From contig CBFFRQ010000024.1 of NCBI GenBank assembly GCA_965644315.1, positions 1 through 64,000 of the forward strand: a stretch of DNA of 64,000 nucleotides, in the 5' to 3' direction. This stretch comes from Caecitellus pseudoparvulus (taxonomy: Eukaryota; Bigyra: Bicosoecida). The position numbers and the translations under genes are program-made. Under the pieces are notes generated by a model. That model saw only the letters and a program-made list of their open reading frames with translations. It was not told where the DNA came from and ran no database searches. Position 1 is the stretch's first letter, and every line of letters starts with the position of its first letter. This document shows, in pieces, positions 12,172-23,400 of the stretch.

Positions 12172-13349
12172 ATGGTCTCCACTCGCAGCCGCAGCAGCGG
12201 CCGCCGCCGCGCCGCCCAGTCCCCTGAGCCGCAGGCTGCGCCATCTTCGCCTGACTCCGTCGCACCTCCTGACCATGCCAACGAGCCTGAGGCTGGACCA
12301 ATGGATGCCACTGACTTGCTGCGTGCCATCTTCGAAGCCCATGATGCAGATGGCAACGGCGTGCTGAGCCTCAGCGAGCTGGCAGTGGTGAGGGCCCTTC
12401 GCTGGTCGCGTTCAAACGAATTTCCGCAACACAACCGCCACGCCCACCGCACAGGCGTTTGCCGCTGCTGGCGTGCCCCGGAGCTACATGGAAGTGCGCG
12501 AACTCCTGGAAGACGCCGACACTGACCACAGGTTCGTTACTGTGCCGCTGTCCTCCTACATGCCTGCGCAAGGGCTTGCCATGCTGCACTCTCCGCTCGC
12601 TTCGCCTGGCACAGCGGCGACTTGGATTTCGAGGAATTCCTGAAGGCAGTGCGGGAAGCCGGCCCCGCCTCTCCCCAAGGCGTCCTTGGGTACATCTGAC
12701 TCCCAAGGCCACGCCGAGCGCGAGGCAGTTGTGCGGGCTGAAGCCTCCCTTTCTCGCGTGCTGGCCCCACTGCACACTCAGGCGCACAAGGACGCACTGC
12801 TCATGGCCGAGGGCGATCCGACCCGCTACATCGCCCTGCCCGGCACAGACATCGCAGTGCCCCTCGGCCACCCCCGGCTCGCGCATCTTGGGCCGGACGC
12901 TGTCGCTGCTGGTGCTTCTGGCAGCCAGCGTGGCTGCGGCCGCGCTGACGGCCGCCACAGCCGGCACAGTGGCTGCCGCTGTCCACCTGTACAACTGCCC
13001 GTCTGTGGACATCTCCCTGGCTGTCCTGGCAGGTCTCGCCGGAGGGGGGCACATGCGCTGGGCGCTGTTGGGGGTGCGCCCTGCTTGGGCCCCTCGCTTT
13101 CGCCTCCTTCCCCGCCCTGCGCCGAGGCAAGACGGTGGCGGCCTGGCTGGCCGGCAACACCGTCATCGTGGCATCCACAGGGCGGCCCCTGCACCCCCTC
13201 CTCACCATGCTGCGGGAGTCCGCGCGGCGACGTGCCTGCCTCTGGACTTGGGCTTTGCGCTGTGTGTGTCTCCCTCTGGCCAGCGCCTCGTGGACTACTT
13301 GTTGGGCACGCAGGTCGTGGCTGACGTCACGGCGGATGTGGCGGCCTGA
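12172..13349 (+). CDS. EF-hand protein with hydrophobic C-terminal half, frame-broken
   Basis: Exon 1 (12,172-12,387) begins MVSTRSRSSG and carries one EF-hand loop, DADGNGVLSLSE. Exon 2 (12,455-12,531) and exon 3 (from 12,615) join in phase to form a second loop, DADTDHSGDLDF, then EEFLKAVREAG. The acidic loop residues needed to bind calcium are present. Further on, an Ala/Leu-rich segment (LLVLLAASVAAAALTA) is a likely membrane span, and a third block contains AAWLAGNTVIVAS. The part after about 12,690 lies in other frames: one base is in excess near GTCCTTGGG (12,685) and another near the CCCCC run at 12,868. Function unknown; a calcium-responsive membrane protein is the plainest reading. 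Confidence 0.5.
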
Positions 13350-13600
13350 GGCCCCGTCTGACGCGTGGGAACCACAGTTCTCGCCGCGTGACAATGCAGC
13401 TTGCGTTCCAAGCAGGCCCTGCAGCAGGCGGAGCTGACTCGCGTCTCCAACACCGTGTCAATACACAGGCATCTGTGTGTGAATGCTAGCAAACGCCTAC
13501 ACTCTTCTTGCCCCCGTACTGAAGCACCGTGAAGTACGGCACGCAGCGTGCGCAAGCGCTCCCTCCTCAGCCCACCCTCGACGCCGGCCCCTGCCCCGCC

Positions 13601-15474
13601 ATGATGCCTGGAGGCACCCTGCGGGACCGCATGAACGCAACACAGCTGCGCATTACAATGGACCAGATCCATGCAGCCGCCAACCCGGCCGAGGAGCAGG
13701 TGGGTGTGCTCTGTGTCCACTTGTGTGCGCTGCCCTCCTGGTGCACTGCACCTTGCCGCCCGTTACGAAGCACAGGCTCTGGCGGAGCAGCTGATGAACG
13801 CAACGCCGACTTCCAGTGTCGTCTCGGATGATGACTTGTTTGACGGCCCCGCGGGCTTCTCGAGCGGCTTTGCGAACACCTCGGGAGTCAGTGGCTCATC
13901 GGTAAGCTTCGTGGCATGGCGCTTCGCGTCGCGCTGCATCTCGGCACTCACACTCACACTCACCACCCCACCGCGACGCCACGGCACAGTCCCCAACAGA
14001 CGGAGGACTTTCATTGGCTGTGCCCACTCCCCGGCCTGCACAGCGCAGCGCCTCTCCTGACTTTGAGAAGCAGGCCGTGCCAGCTTCAGCCACACCCCGC
14101 ACATCTGCCCTCAGCGCCAGCATCGCCGCTGACCGCGCCCGGGACGGCGTCATGCAGGTGCACCAGTTCAGTAGCGAAGCCGGGGACTGGGTGCAGGTGC
14201 CCATGGCCACTGCCGTGGCCGCAGCCACCCCCCAGCCAGAGGAAGCCGCCCCCCCTCCCACCCCAAGCGACACCCCAGGCGCCCCTGATGTCGACTCGGC
14301 GCCACCCCCCACCCACACCGCCCAGACATCCATTTCCTCCCTACCAAGCCTGGCCCCCGCCACGGGCATGCAGTACCGTTGGCAAATGACGCAAATGCTA
14401 GCCTCTTGCTCCGTGGGCGAGGTGCTCCGCGGCCTCGTTCGCCTCTGCAACCAGCAAGGCGGCTGCTGGTTGTTGCCAGGGCAGCAGCCAGCACCTGCTG
14501 CAGACCAGTCTTCCTGTGGCGCCGCGTCCAGCGCCTTCCAGCTGCGTGTCGCCGAGGACGGCGAGGCGGACTTCGACTTCCTCGCCTCCCCCGCGCCGCC
14601 AAAGTGGCCGGGCTGGGGGAAGAGGAATTCGCCGTGTGCAGCGCCGACAGCCAGCAGGAGGTGCTGCAAGTGCGCCTGCACCATACGACGTCCAAGGCAG
14701 GCAAACCCGTTCTGCGGCTCTTCTTCCGCCACCCGCCTCCGCCGGGCACAGAGGTGTTCGACCCGTCCCCTGTGCCCAGGGGAACGGGCTCCACGCCCAC
14801 ACCCTCGCCCACCGCCTGCCCTTCGTCAGCTGCTCCGGAACATGCCCACACCAGCGCCGGTGCACCTACCCAACCCGCCGTCCCCACCGCCCAGCCCCTC
14901 CGACTGCGGTCCAGGTCAGGGGAAGTCTTCACACCCGTCCCAGTGCAGGCCACGCCTGCAGCCCCAAACTTCACCCGCCCGACACCAAGACGCGCCAGCG
15001 TTCGCACTATCAGACAGCGAAGACACGAGCCCAGAGGGCGATGGCAGCGGCAGTGGCAGCGGCGCTGAGGAGGAGGAGGTGGAGACGGGCGGCCGCGGTA
15101 GCCACACGGGCCTGCAAGTGACGTACACGTCAGCGGGTGGCGAGGGGGGGAGCCTGGGCGGGGCGCTGGGCAGTGTGGCTGCAGTGCCCATGGGGCGGGA
15201 GGGTGCCGGACACCTCGCTGCGCACACAGCCCAAGTGGGCGCACCCGGCGGCGCAGACATGATGCGTCAAATTGCAGAGTACCGCAGAGCGCGGTACGGC
15301 AGACAGCCGCCAGCTAGCGAACAAGGGGTGCCTGCAGTGCTGGGCAAGCTGGCAGCAGGCCTGTCAGCCGAGCCCCGGCGCAGGCAGTTGCTGGAGAGTG
15401 ACGAGGATGCGCTGGCAGCCGCCATCGCAGCTGTGGACGGCACGGGGTCACAGGCAGCTGCGCCCTCGCTCTGA
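13601..15474 (+). CDS. Unrecognised acidic/Pro-rich protein, three exons
   Basis: Exon 1 (13,601-13,699) begins MMPGGTLRDRM and ends AEEQ before GTGGGT. Exon 2 (13,776-13,901) gives ALAEQLMNA through SGSS, before GTAAGC. Exon 3 starts at 14,044 with RSASPDFEKQ. All joins keep phase. The middle has a conserved-looking block (EEEFAVCSADSQQ, VLRLFFRHPPPPGTE) in another frame, so one base is gained or lost near 14,600 and the frame is restored before about 15,000. The C-terminus has a Ser/Gly/Glu acidic run and then MMRQIAEYRRARYG. No family recognised. Its broken frame matches the neighbours' damage. Confidence 0.5.
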
Positions 15475-15817
15475 TCTTGCCTGGCCCGGCAGTAATGCAC
15501 ATGTACATGTAGAGGGGGTTGCCCCAGTCCCCTGCTGCTGGAGCCAGGCGGGGGCAAGCACGGGATGAAACGATGCCAGGTGCATTGCGGAGAGTCGAGC
15601 CACGTGCTCTAAACAGGCTGCCAAGTGCTGGCGTCACGGCACCAGCGCACAGGCCCCATTTGTGCAAGGCTTTGCTGCGTGAGCAAGCCTGCAGCCGCTG
15701 GATCATTTGAAGAGGTTGCCTGTTGTCCTGTGTGGGCTGCGGGCCAGACTCCCAACCAGCTTGCTCGGCCAGCTCAAAGTGTGGGCCCACATTCAGTGGA
15801 CCAAAGAGCACATGCTA

Positions 15818-16413
15818 TCACTGTGCCGAAACAGTGGCCGTCTCTGGACTGCCGCCTGGCACCATCTGCGCCGGAGAGAGAACGTGACCAATTTGCACAG
15901 CAAGCCCCGAGCACCCCGCCGCGGTAGGCGCCGATACGCACCATGGTGACGTGGTTGCCGTTCAGGAGGATCTGGTCCAGCTTCTCGGTCGTGGTTCCTG
16001 ACGCTGTCGTCTTGTTGTTGCGCAGCACAAATGCATGAGAAGTGGTAAGGCCAAACAACTCGTGCACGCGGTACGCCACTCACTACTCCGTCACGTCTTC
16101 AAGCACCATGTTCACAAAGTCATCGAAGCCCTTCAGTGTCCCCACAAACTCGCGGTCGCCACGAAGAATTACCCACAGCTTGGACTGTGCAGCGGGGAGG
16201 GCAGGTGCTGCAGAGATAATGGATGCCACTGGCCAACGTGCGGAAATAGCCTCACCCCAATGCACTTGCCCACAAGCTCTGCGAGAGGGAGGGGAGGGAA
16301 AAGCATGAGGAAGCTATGAACAGCACTAATATCACCACAGCCCGTATCCTGCGGCGTTCACGTACCCAAGGGAGCAGCTGGGGCAGCCCTGTCGAGGAAC
16401 CGGAGTCTGCCAT
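15818..16413 (-). CDS. LSM5: U6 snRNA-associated Sm-like protein LSm5
   Basis: Exons on the minus strand are 16,413-16,366 ([16 protein letters not shown]), 16,278-16,256 (a 23-nt microexon, ELVGKCIG), 16,184-16,095 ([18 protein letters not shown] then [11 protein letters not shown]), 16,010-15,942 ([14 protein letters not shown]) and 15,865-15,818 ([15 protein letters not shown]). The two Sm motifs are clear: [12 protein letters not shown] and LLNGN. The length, about 92 residues, fits the family. LSm5 sits in the LSm1-7 and LSm2-8 rings, which act in mRNA decay and U6 snRNA binding. Two points are odd. The first exon ends out of phase by one base with the microexon (LPW where LPx-E is expected), and the exon 3/4 join is short by several residues. 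Either sequence errors or misjudged splice sites would explain this. Confidence 0.85.
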
Positions 16414-16840
16414 GTCTGGCGTGCAAACAAGCAGTTGCGAATCGCCGGAGATGGAGGTAACGAACTTGTCACGAAGCAGGTGGTCAGTCTCGGGTGGGTG
16501 TGTTCTTGTTTGAAAATTGTGGATTTGCACACATCCTACGTTGGGTGTGCACGGGGCCGGGTAACGCTGTGAGCTGCTGTTTGCAAGGTCTAGACGAGGC
16601 GTGGGTGTTTTCGCAAAAATCTCCGCCGAAAAAACTCAAATTTGCAGGAAAAGCCCCCGATCAGACTGCGTCCAACTGTTTACACGATGTACGAGCCCAA
16701 GTAAGCGCCTTTGCATTCTGCTTGATCGATCAGAGGCGCCTTTCGTGTGGATTTCACCTGCCGCCTGTCTGCTTGGGGCCAAGCGCAGATTCTTACGCAC
16801 GGCTGCGGGAAGCTCGTTAGAGGGAGTCGGCCTTCGCAAG

Positions 16841-18287
16841 CATGGGCGCTGTAAATCTTCTAGGCGCGCTTGTAGCTTGTAGCGTCGCTGGTTTCGTTGG
16901 AGCAGGTGCGCTGCGTGTCTGAAACTCCCTGCGTTTCTCCGTCTCTCCGGCACACACCTGGACTGCAATGCGCACAGACTTTGCGTATACAGACGTTCAA
17001 CGACACCTCTGGGCTTGTATTCCTTGGCTCAGCAACAACAAGCGACTGCTCTGGGGGAGCGACCGTACAGGTTCTCCAAGCTCCCGGTCCTATCTCGACT
17101 GCCAGGCACTGGTGAACTCTGCATGTCCTTCGCAGCATCCGTACCAGCCGAGGCACGGCAGTGCAGACGGCAGCGGGCGCATTCCTGGCCTGATTGTAAG
17201 TGCAGGGTGCCACAACCATGCTCTTCAAGGCTGAAAGTGCGAGCGTTTGGCCCTGCTTCCCTCGCAGTCCGAGGGTGTCACCACGCACACGTCGTACGAG
17301 ACGAGCACCAACGACCCCAGCGACAGTGACTACATCGCGTCAGCCTTGTCAGTGTTTGGCCACCGCGAGGCGTTCGCAGAGTCGCCAGACCCGCGGCGCT
17401 GTGATCTGCGCATGAGGTATGGACAGCTCTCGGTCACGCCGCACTAAACCGCGCAGCACCCCCTGCGCGACACCCACAGGCTCACTCCATCCAAACCATA
17501 CAAGCAAGGAGCTGTCTGGCGAAGGTCACCGGTGCCGTTGTCAGGGGGCTTTGAGGCAGGGTTTTCGTTTCAGATCTCAGACCATTCCCGCGTCTGCCGA
17601 AGGGTGCGCGATAAGGCCTTCAGCACTCGCTTGTACGAATCATGTATGGTGCACGGAGGGGATGGATTTGCATTCGTTCTGCACAACGATGCCAACCGCA
17701 CGGAGGCGCTCGGGGTGGACGGGGAGCGCTTGGGCTACACTGGCATCCGCAACGCCATCGCAGTGGAGTTCGACACGTGGTACAACCCAGACATTGGCGA
17801 CCTGTTCCACGACCACATTAGTCTGCAGGCCTCAGGCCCCCTAGCACCACTGGCCTCCAACCAGTCACAGCTGATGGGGGCAGCGAGGCCCCACCCCCCT
17901 CGCAGATGGGAGGGTGCACAGCGTCAAACTGCAATACTTCCCGCACCTGAAGTATGAGCTGCTCCAGCACTTTTCCGCCACCCCCCAGTTGGTCCCTTTC
18001 TCAAAGATGCAGGCGAATCACGTCGCATTGGCACCTTTGTTGTATACATCGACAACATGACTGCACCCTTGACAGCGGTGCCCATCAACCTGAACGTGGC
18101 AATGGACCTGCCCGACGGTCAAGCGTATGTTGGGTTCACAGCCTCCACTGGAAAAGCGTGGGGAGCGGCACGACATGTTGTCATGGTACTTTTGCGAGTA
18201 TCCAGGCTGTCCTAGGAGTGGCCTGGGCCTGGTGGATTGGCAAGCGACCCTTGATTTCATGGATGAGGATGAAGTGAACCCTCGATG
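16841..18287 (+). CDS. Secreted L-type (legume-like) lectin domain protein, frame-broken
   Basis: A likely start at 16,841 gives a signal peptide (MGAVNLLGALVACSVAGFVG). A later exon gives TLRIQTFNDTSGLVFLGSA, as in the first strands of L-type lectins. An exon ending DLRM before GTATGG joins in phase to RLTPSKPYKQGAVWR, then GGFEAGFSFQISD, GGDGFAFVLHND, LGYTGIRNAIAVEFDTWYN and GDLFHDHISLQ. Two one-base excesses follow: in the C6 run near 17,895, after which DGRVHSVKLQYF resumes, and in the GGGG run near 18,165, after which ERHDMLSWYF closes the domain. The protein ends DEVNPR at 18,287. Such folds bind sugars, and many secreted microbial versions exist. The ligand is unknown. It may be a pseudogene or carry sequencing errors. 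Confidence 0.6.
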
Positions 18288-18457
18288 AAGCAATGCAGCG
18301 CCTTGCGCACACCCCCTCTCACAAAATGCAAAAACGGAAGATATGCAACCAAGTCGACACTTCATGTTTGCAAGCCATGAATCTGCTGAAGTGGCGACCC
18401 GTCCCCATTGCCATTCTGTAGGCGCCGCATGTGCCAACTCGCCGGCGCAAGTTCAGA

Positions 18458-20197
18458 ATGGCGCCTGGTCAGAGCCAGGGCCCGGTCCTCGTGCTGTGCG
18501 CGGCGACCCTTGCCTGCACTTTCCTCTGTAGCGTCCATTCCTTCAATGTCACATTGAGGGCGCCATCGCAGGGGGACTGGATTGCGGGTGACGAGGTCAC
18601 CGCGGAATTTGAAGTGTGGCGTTTGCACGGCGAGCAAGTGAGCAACGCCCTCATCCGCTTGGATGGCAAGTACCAGCCCTTCTGCAACATTGATCTGACG
18701 GACATGGCTGAGTCTGTGGTGGTGCAGTGCACTCTCCGGCTGGAAGCACCTCAAGTGCACTGGCTCCGAGTCTTCGTCTTCTCAGGGCAAGGCACGAGCT
18801 TCAAACAGCACAGCATCGTCTTCACGCAGATTCCTGCAGGCCTGCGTCAACCCCAGCCCTGGTGGTCAGGGCGGCTCCCAACCAATCACGTTGGTGCTGG
18901 CGACTGGCTTGACGGCTTCCGCTCCAAACGAAGCGACAAGCTAAAGCCTCCTGCGATGCTACCGACAGGGGAAGATGTCGTAGCTGCTGCAAGCAACCAA
19001 GTGAGCAGAGCTCCGGAGGAGTGCCGAGTCCAGCACTCGAATGCGTCTGCCCCCCTCTTGTGCACCTCGGCCTTCCACACAAGATCCCGCTCCAAGCTTC
19101 TTGGGCCACAGTGGACCAGTGCATGGAGGCGTGTCAGCGTCGCACAGTGGATTCAGCAAGGTGCAACGCCAACGTGTGCGGCAGCCTCCACTCTCGCTGC
19201 AACTTTCGCCACAGAGAGTTCAGCACAGCACGTGTACGACACGATTCAATCGTTGAAGGCACAGGACGCAAGTCTCGGCGTTGTCGTGTTTGTGTACGGT
19301 GCTGCTGAGCCCTGGTGGGAGACGGAGCAGTGGATGACTGTCCCCTGCATCCGCTTCGTTGTGTTGCCGGGCCACATGCGACTGTGGTTCCTGAAGCACT
19401 TCCTGACGCCAGAGACCTTGCAAAGTTGGTCCTGGCTTCCCACGAACGAGGCCCACCCCCCACTCCACGTGGTGTTCTTCGATGATGACGTGGACGTGTC
19501 CCGGCTCCAGCTGCCTGGCTTCATCGCAACCATGCACCGACTGGGCATCCACCTGGCACAGCCTGCCCACGATGCATCCTCAGAGACGTCACACGCGCTG
19601 CTCTTTGCTGGTGCCCACGGAACATCAAGCCCTGGCTCCTTCTCTACTTTTGTGGAGTGTGGGCCGGTTGTGGTTGCAGAGCTTGAAACCTTCAACTGCA
19701 TGATGGAGGTTGTGAATGAGTTTGGCGTCTCAGGCTACGGCTTCGACTTCTTATGGCCCGCACTCTGTGCACCCCACACCACCGCACTTCTGCATAACTT
19801 CACCATTCGTCACTTGAACAGGCAAGGGCTCTCAGCCAAGCCAAATGCCATGGGCCAGATGGCTGCCGATGGCATCGCAGCCCTCGCAGGGGCGTCGTTG
19901 GCTGGCCTGCTGCCAGACTTAGAGTGGGTGGCGCCAATGATGGGAGCCATCCGAACATCAGCACGGAAAACTATCCAGCGCATCTTGCAGTACTGCCCTG
20001 AAACCCGACAAAACTCTGACGAGGACCAGTGCACAGCGAGCGTCGTTGCCGCGCACCAGGCCGGCACTGCTCTGTCAGCAAGCAAGGCCCCGGGTCGCTG
20101 GAATCAGCACCAGCGCCCCATCTTGTTCCCCAACAAGACTACCTCCTTTCCTTGGGGCGAACTTGTCATGGGGCCGTCAGTGGAGGCAGCTCGATGA
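18458..20197 (+). CDS. DUF707 glycosyltransferase-like protein
   Basis: A single intact exon of 579 residues. I chose the ATG at 18,458 because the frame's earlier opening codon is GTG. A signal peptide or anchor (VLVLCAATLACTFLCSV) follows. The N-terminal 150 residues look like a beta domain with N-glycan sequons. From about residue 280 the sequence fits DUF707 (PF05212): LGVVVFVYGA, then FFDDDVDVSRLQLPGF with a DDD motif typical of nucleotide-sugar enzymes, GIHLAQPAHD, FVECGPVVVAE and YGFDFLWPAL. DUF707 proteins are common in plants and some protists, have a glycosyltransferase-like fold and are mostly uncharacterised. It probably acts in the ER or Golgi lumen. With OST48 and the GT61-like gene it adds to the glycosylation theme. 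Confidence 0.7.
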   Translation: MAPGQSQGPVLVLCAATLACTFLCSVHSFNVTLRAPSQGDWIAGDEVTAEFEVWRLHGEQVSNALIRLDGKYQPFCNIDLTDMAESVVVQCTLRLEAPQVHWLRVFVFSGQGTSFKQHSIVFTQIPAGLRQPQPWWSGRLPTNHVGAGDWLDGFRSKRSDKLKPPAMLPTGEDVVAAASNQVSRAPEECRVQHSNASAPLLCTSAFHTRSRSKLLGPQWTSAWRRVSVAQWIQQGATPTCAAASTLAATFATESSAQHVYDTIQSLKAQDASLGVVVFVYGAAEPWWETEQWMTVPCIRFVVLPGHMRLWFLKHFLTPETLQSWSWLPTNEAHPPLHVVFFDDDVDVSRLQLPGFIATMHRLGIHLAQPAHDASSETSHALLFAGAHGTSSPGSFSTFVECGPVVVAELETFNCMMEVVNEFGVSGYGFDFLWPALCAPHTTALLHNFTIRHLNRQGLSAKPNAMGQMAADGIAALAGASLAGLLPDLEWVAPMMGAIRTSARKTIQRILQYCPETRQNSDEDQCTASVVAAHQAGTALSASKAPGRWNQHQRPILFPNKTTSFPWGELVMGPSVEAAR

Positions 20198-20410
20198 ACT
20201 GCTGCGGCTCCTGTGCAGGCCTGCACCTTGACTTCTAGCGCTGACAAATCCATTCATCAGTATACTTTGATACCACAAGGTGTGGAGACACATGTCAATG
20301 CATTGTGAGGGCTGCATAGGTCCCCTCCTGGCACTGGGGTGAGCCCCCACCCTCCTGCGTTTCTACATGAAACGCGACGCACAACGCCAGCTCGCACATA
20401 CCTGACAAGC
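20198..20410. other. Short intergenic spacer
   Basis: It separates two co-oriented intronless genes. In-frame codons extend upstream of the next ATG from a GTG at 20,339 but contain no usable ATG, so I treat them as 5' UTR. Confidence 0.5.
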
Positions 20411-23400
20411 ATGCCTGGGAGCCGAGCAAAGCGCTGCTTAGTGTTCTTTGCATCCTTTTCATATGCGTTAGCCACCCAGCTGCGCATCACTGAAGTCATG
20501 GTGGCCTCCCGCATGCAGCACCGCGACTTGAACGTGAGCTGGGTGGAGGTCACAAACTTCGGGCACCAGCCGTGGAACCTGACAGGGGCCTCCCTTTCCA
20601 CTGGGGACCACGTGAACAAGAACAACAGCGTGTACAGCGAAATAATACTGCAGCCCTTCCGCTCCGCACTTTTACACAGCGGGCTTGACGACAAGAAGGT
20701 GGACCAGGCGGTGCGGGAGGCGTGGGGGCTGCCATCTGACACGCTGGTGGTCGGTGTGCGGCCCTTCCGCCCCGATGCCGAGCCGCTTCACCTTTCAAGG
20801 GAAGCTACAGGGATGGTGACTCTCTTTGATGCAGGCGGGGTGCTTGTCTCGCGGGTTTCGTGGAGCTCCACGGCGCGGCCCGGTGTCGCGATGCAATGGT
20901 CAGCGCAAGGGGAGGCATTCGGGGAGGCTGTGGCAGGGGAGCTCGGGGCCTGGGAAAGCAGCAGCAACTCTAGCTCCGAGCGCGATGTGGGCTCGCCAGC
21001 CCTGTACGCCATTGCTGCAGTCGATGCAGTGCCTGGTTCAGCTGGCTTGGACCCACAGAGCGGCATTCAGTTCGGCCGCAGTTTCGTGGTCTCGCGTCCC
21101 CCACGTCCGGATGCGACGCCTCTGTACACCTTGACTGACTTCTCGCGACAAACACCAAGACCCCTTTTGGACCCACAAATCCCAGGGACCACTTCTCATT
21201 CACTGTTCGAGTGGGGCTCATGGCTGATCTTTGCAGCCAACACGTCGCAGCACGGAGACGAGGTGTGGGCGTGGCATGGTCACACGAATGCGTTCTTCCC
21301 ATCTCCCCCTGAGATACAATTCGACATCGTCCCAGGGCCACAGTCTTCATCTCCTGCCTTCTTCACAGCGTTTGATGGTTCGGTTTTCTTCGCCGCATCC
21401 ACGAAGGAGGGCCGACGGGAGCTTCACTTTCTGAGCCACTCCCCAGGCTCGGAAAGCCTGGCCCTGACCAACCTGGACGCAGCCGACAAGCAAGTGGAGG
21501 CTGGCGGCTCGCCCGCCCAGGATCCGTACGACCTTATGCATGTCCCACCCCTATCTTCACGGGCACCTCCGACCAATGTCGGCTGGCTGGTGTTCGGCGC
21601 CACGTCGGCCGCTAGCGGAACGGAGCCGTGGTTTCTTGCTGGGCCTTCGACGGTGCCCCGCATGCTGGCTGATGTGTGCCCTGGCCCATGCAGTTCTGCC
21701 CCAACAGGTTGGGTGCGATGGCGCTCTTCCCTCCTGTTCACGGCCGATGATGGCGTTCACGGCTCTGAGCTGTGGCGATACACCGGTGACATGGCTGGGC
21801 CAGCAGTGCTTGGGACAGACCTGCACATGGCAGCAGACATCGAGGCAGGGGCAGCTTCCAGCTCCCCCCGCTCAGGGGTTGTCTGGCGAGACACCTTCCT
21901 CTTCATAGCTGACACGGCAGCGCACGGTACTGAAGTTTGGGCGTGGAATGGCGAGGAAGCTCCGCAGATTCTGTTCGAAGTGCAGCGAGGACCCTCAGAC
22001 TCAGCTGTGCAAGCCCTCACTGAGTACCATGGCGCTATTTTCTTCACAGCAGTTGGAGCAAACTCGGGGCGTGAGGTGTGGACTTGGGAGGGGCAGGGGC
22101 GCCCAAGAATGCTGTTCCACCACCCGCCCGCAGGCTCCAGCGGCCTCGGCAGCGTGCGAAGTGGGGCACACTTCTGGCGCATGCAAGGCGAGCTTTTATG
22201 GGCAGCAGATGATGGGCGGCACGGAATTGAGGTCTTCCGAACGTACAGGCACCCCGACACGACGGATGCGCTGTGTGTGCCACTCCAGGAACAGAGCACG
22301 CTGGGGGGTGTGTGGGACTTGCGAAGCACGCTGCAGCCAGTCACGGAGCAGGCTTGCGCTTTCAAACTTACCGTGCCTGATTGCGACCATTGTCAGTTGG
22401 GGTATTCCATTGCTGTGGACGGCGCTGTCCGCTTTCCTTCCCAGCTGGTGGCGACATCTATCCTTCACAACGGCGGCAGGGGGGCAGCGTTCGTCTTCCA
22501 CCGCCTCGCGCTGACGGAGTTCACCGGTCCCAAGGCACCCTTTCAGTGGACCCTGGCCGCAACGCTCACCGGACTGGACGATCAGCCAGGAGATGCCTGT
22601 GGCACTTCTACCGCCTTGTCGGGGCCCTGGCTTGCGGTCGGGTGCCCCGCTGCGAATGCTTCGGCAGGCCGGGTACACATGTTTCGGTGGGGGCACGGAG
22701 CATGGAGACTGCACTCCACACTTCCGTCACCATCGACAATGGGCATGCAACCTGAGTTTGGGGCCGCCCTCAGCATGCACGCCCATGGGAGCGGAGCCCC
22801 AACTCTGGTCGTTGGTGCGCCGGGAGCGGATGTGGCGGGTGTGTCGGGCGCAGGAGCCGCGTCAGTGTGGGAGCTCCGCTATGGTCTTTGGGAGCATGTC
22901 CAGGTGCTGATGAGTGACACTGCTCAGTCCAGTGGCGAGTTTGGGGCTGCAGTCGGCTTGCACGGAGGGAATCTGGTCATCGGGGCACCAGGGATGGACA
23001 GCGGCTCTGGTGCAGCATTCATGTTCATCCGACTGCCGGAGCGAGCCGATCCATGGGCAGCACCAGTGAAATCTCGCATCCTCCCCCTTGATGATTCACG
23101 ATATGGCCACTTTGGTGCCAAGGTTGCCATAGACTTGAACCACTTTGCCGTGGCAGCTCCCTCTGCCGCGTCTGGCGCGGGGGCTGTTTGGGTGTACGCC
23201 TTTGACGCAGATCTGACGCACGTCGTGCTGCACGAGCGCATCACAGCTTTGGATGGGAAGCAGGGAGATGCATTTGGGGCAAGCGGGGTGGCTGTCGTGT
23301 CCCACCCTCCACAGGTTGTGGTGGCAGGGCCAGCTGGCGCCAGCGCTGGCATTGCCGGGGCCGGCGTGTACACTTTCGCAGAAGTGAACAGAAAGCGTCA

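Noticed and set aside
20339-20410. N-terminal extension of the large mosaic protein
   Set aside because: It would start with GTG; the ATG at 20,411 directly precedes a good signal peptide.
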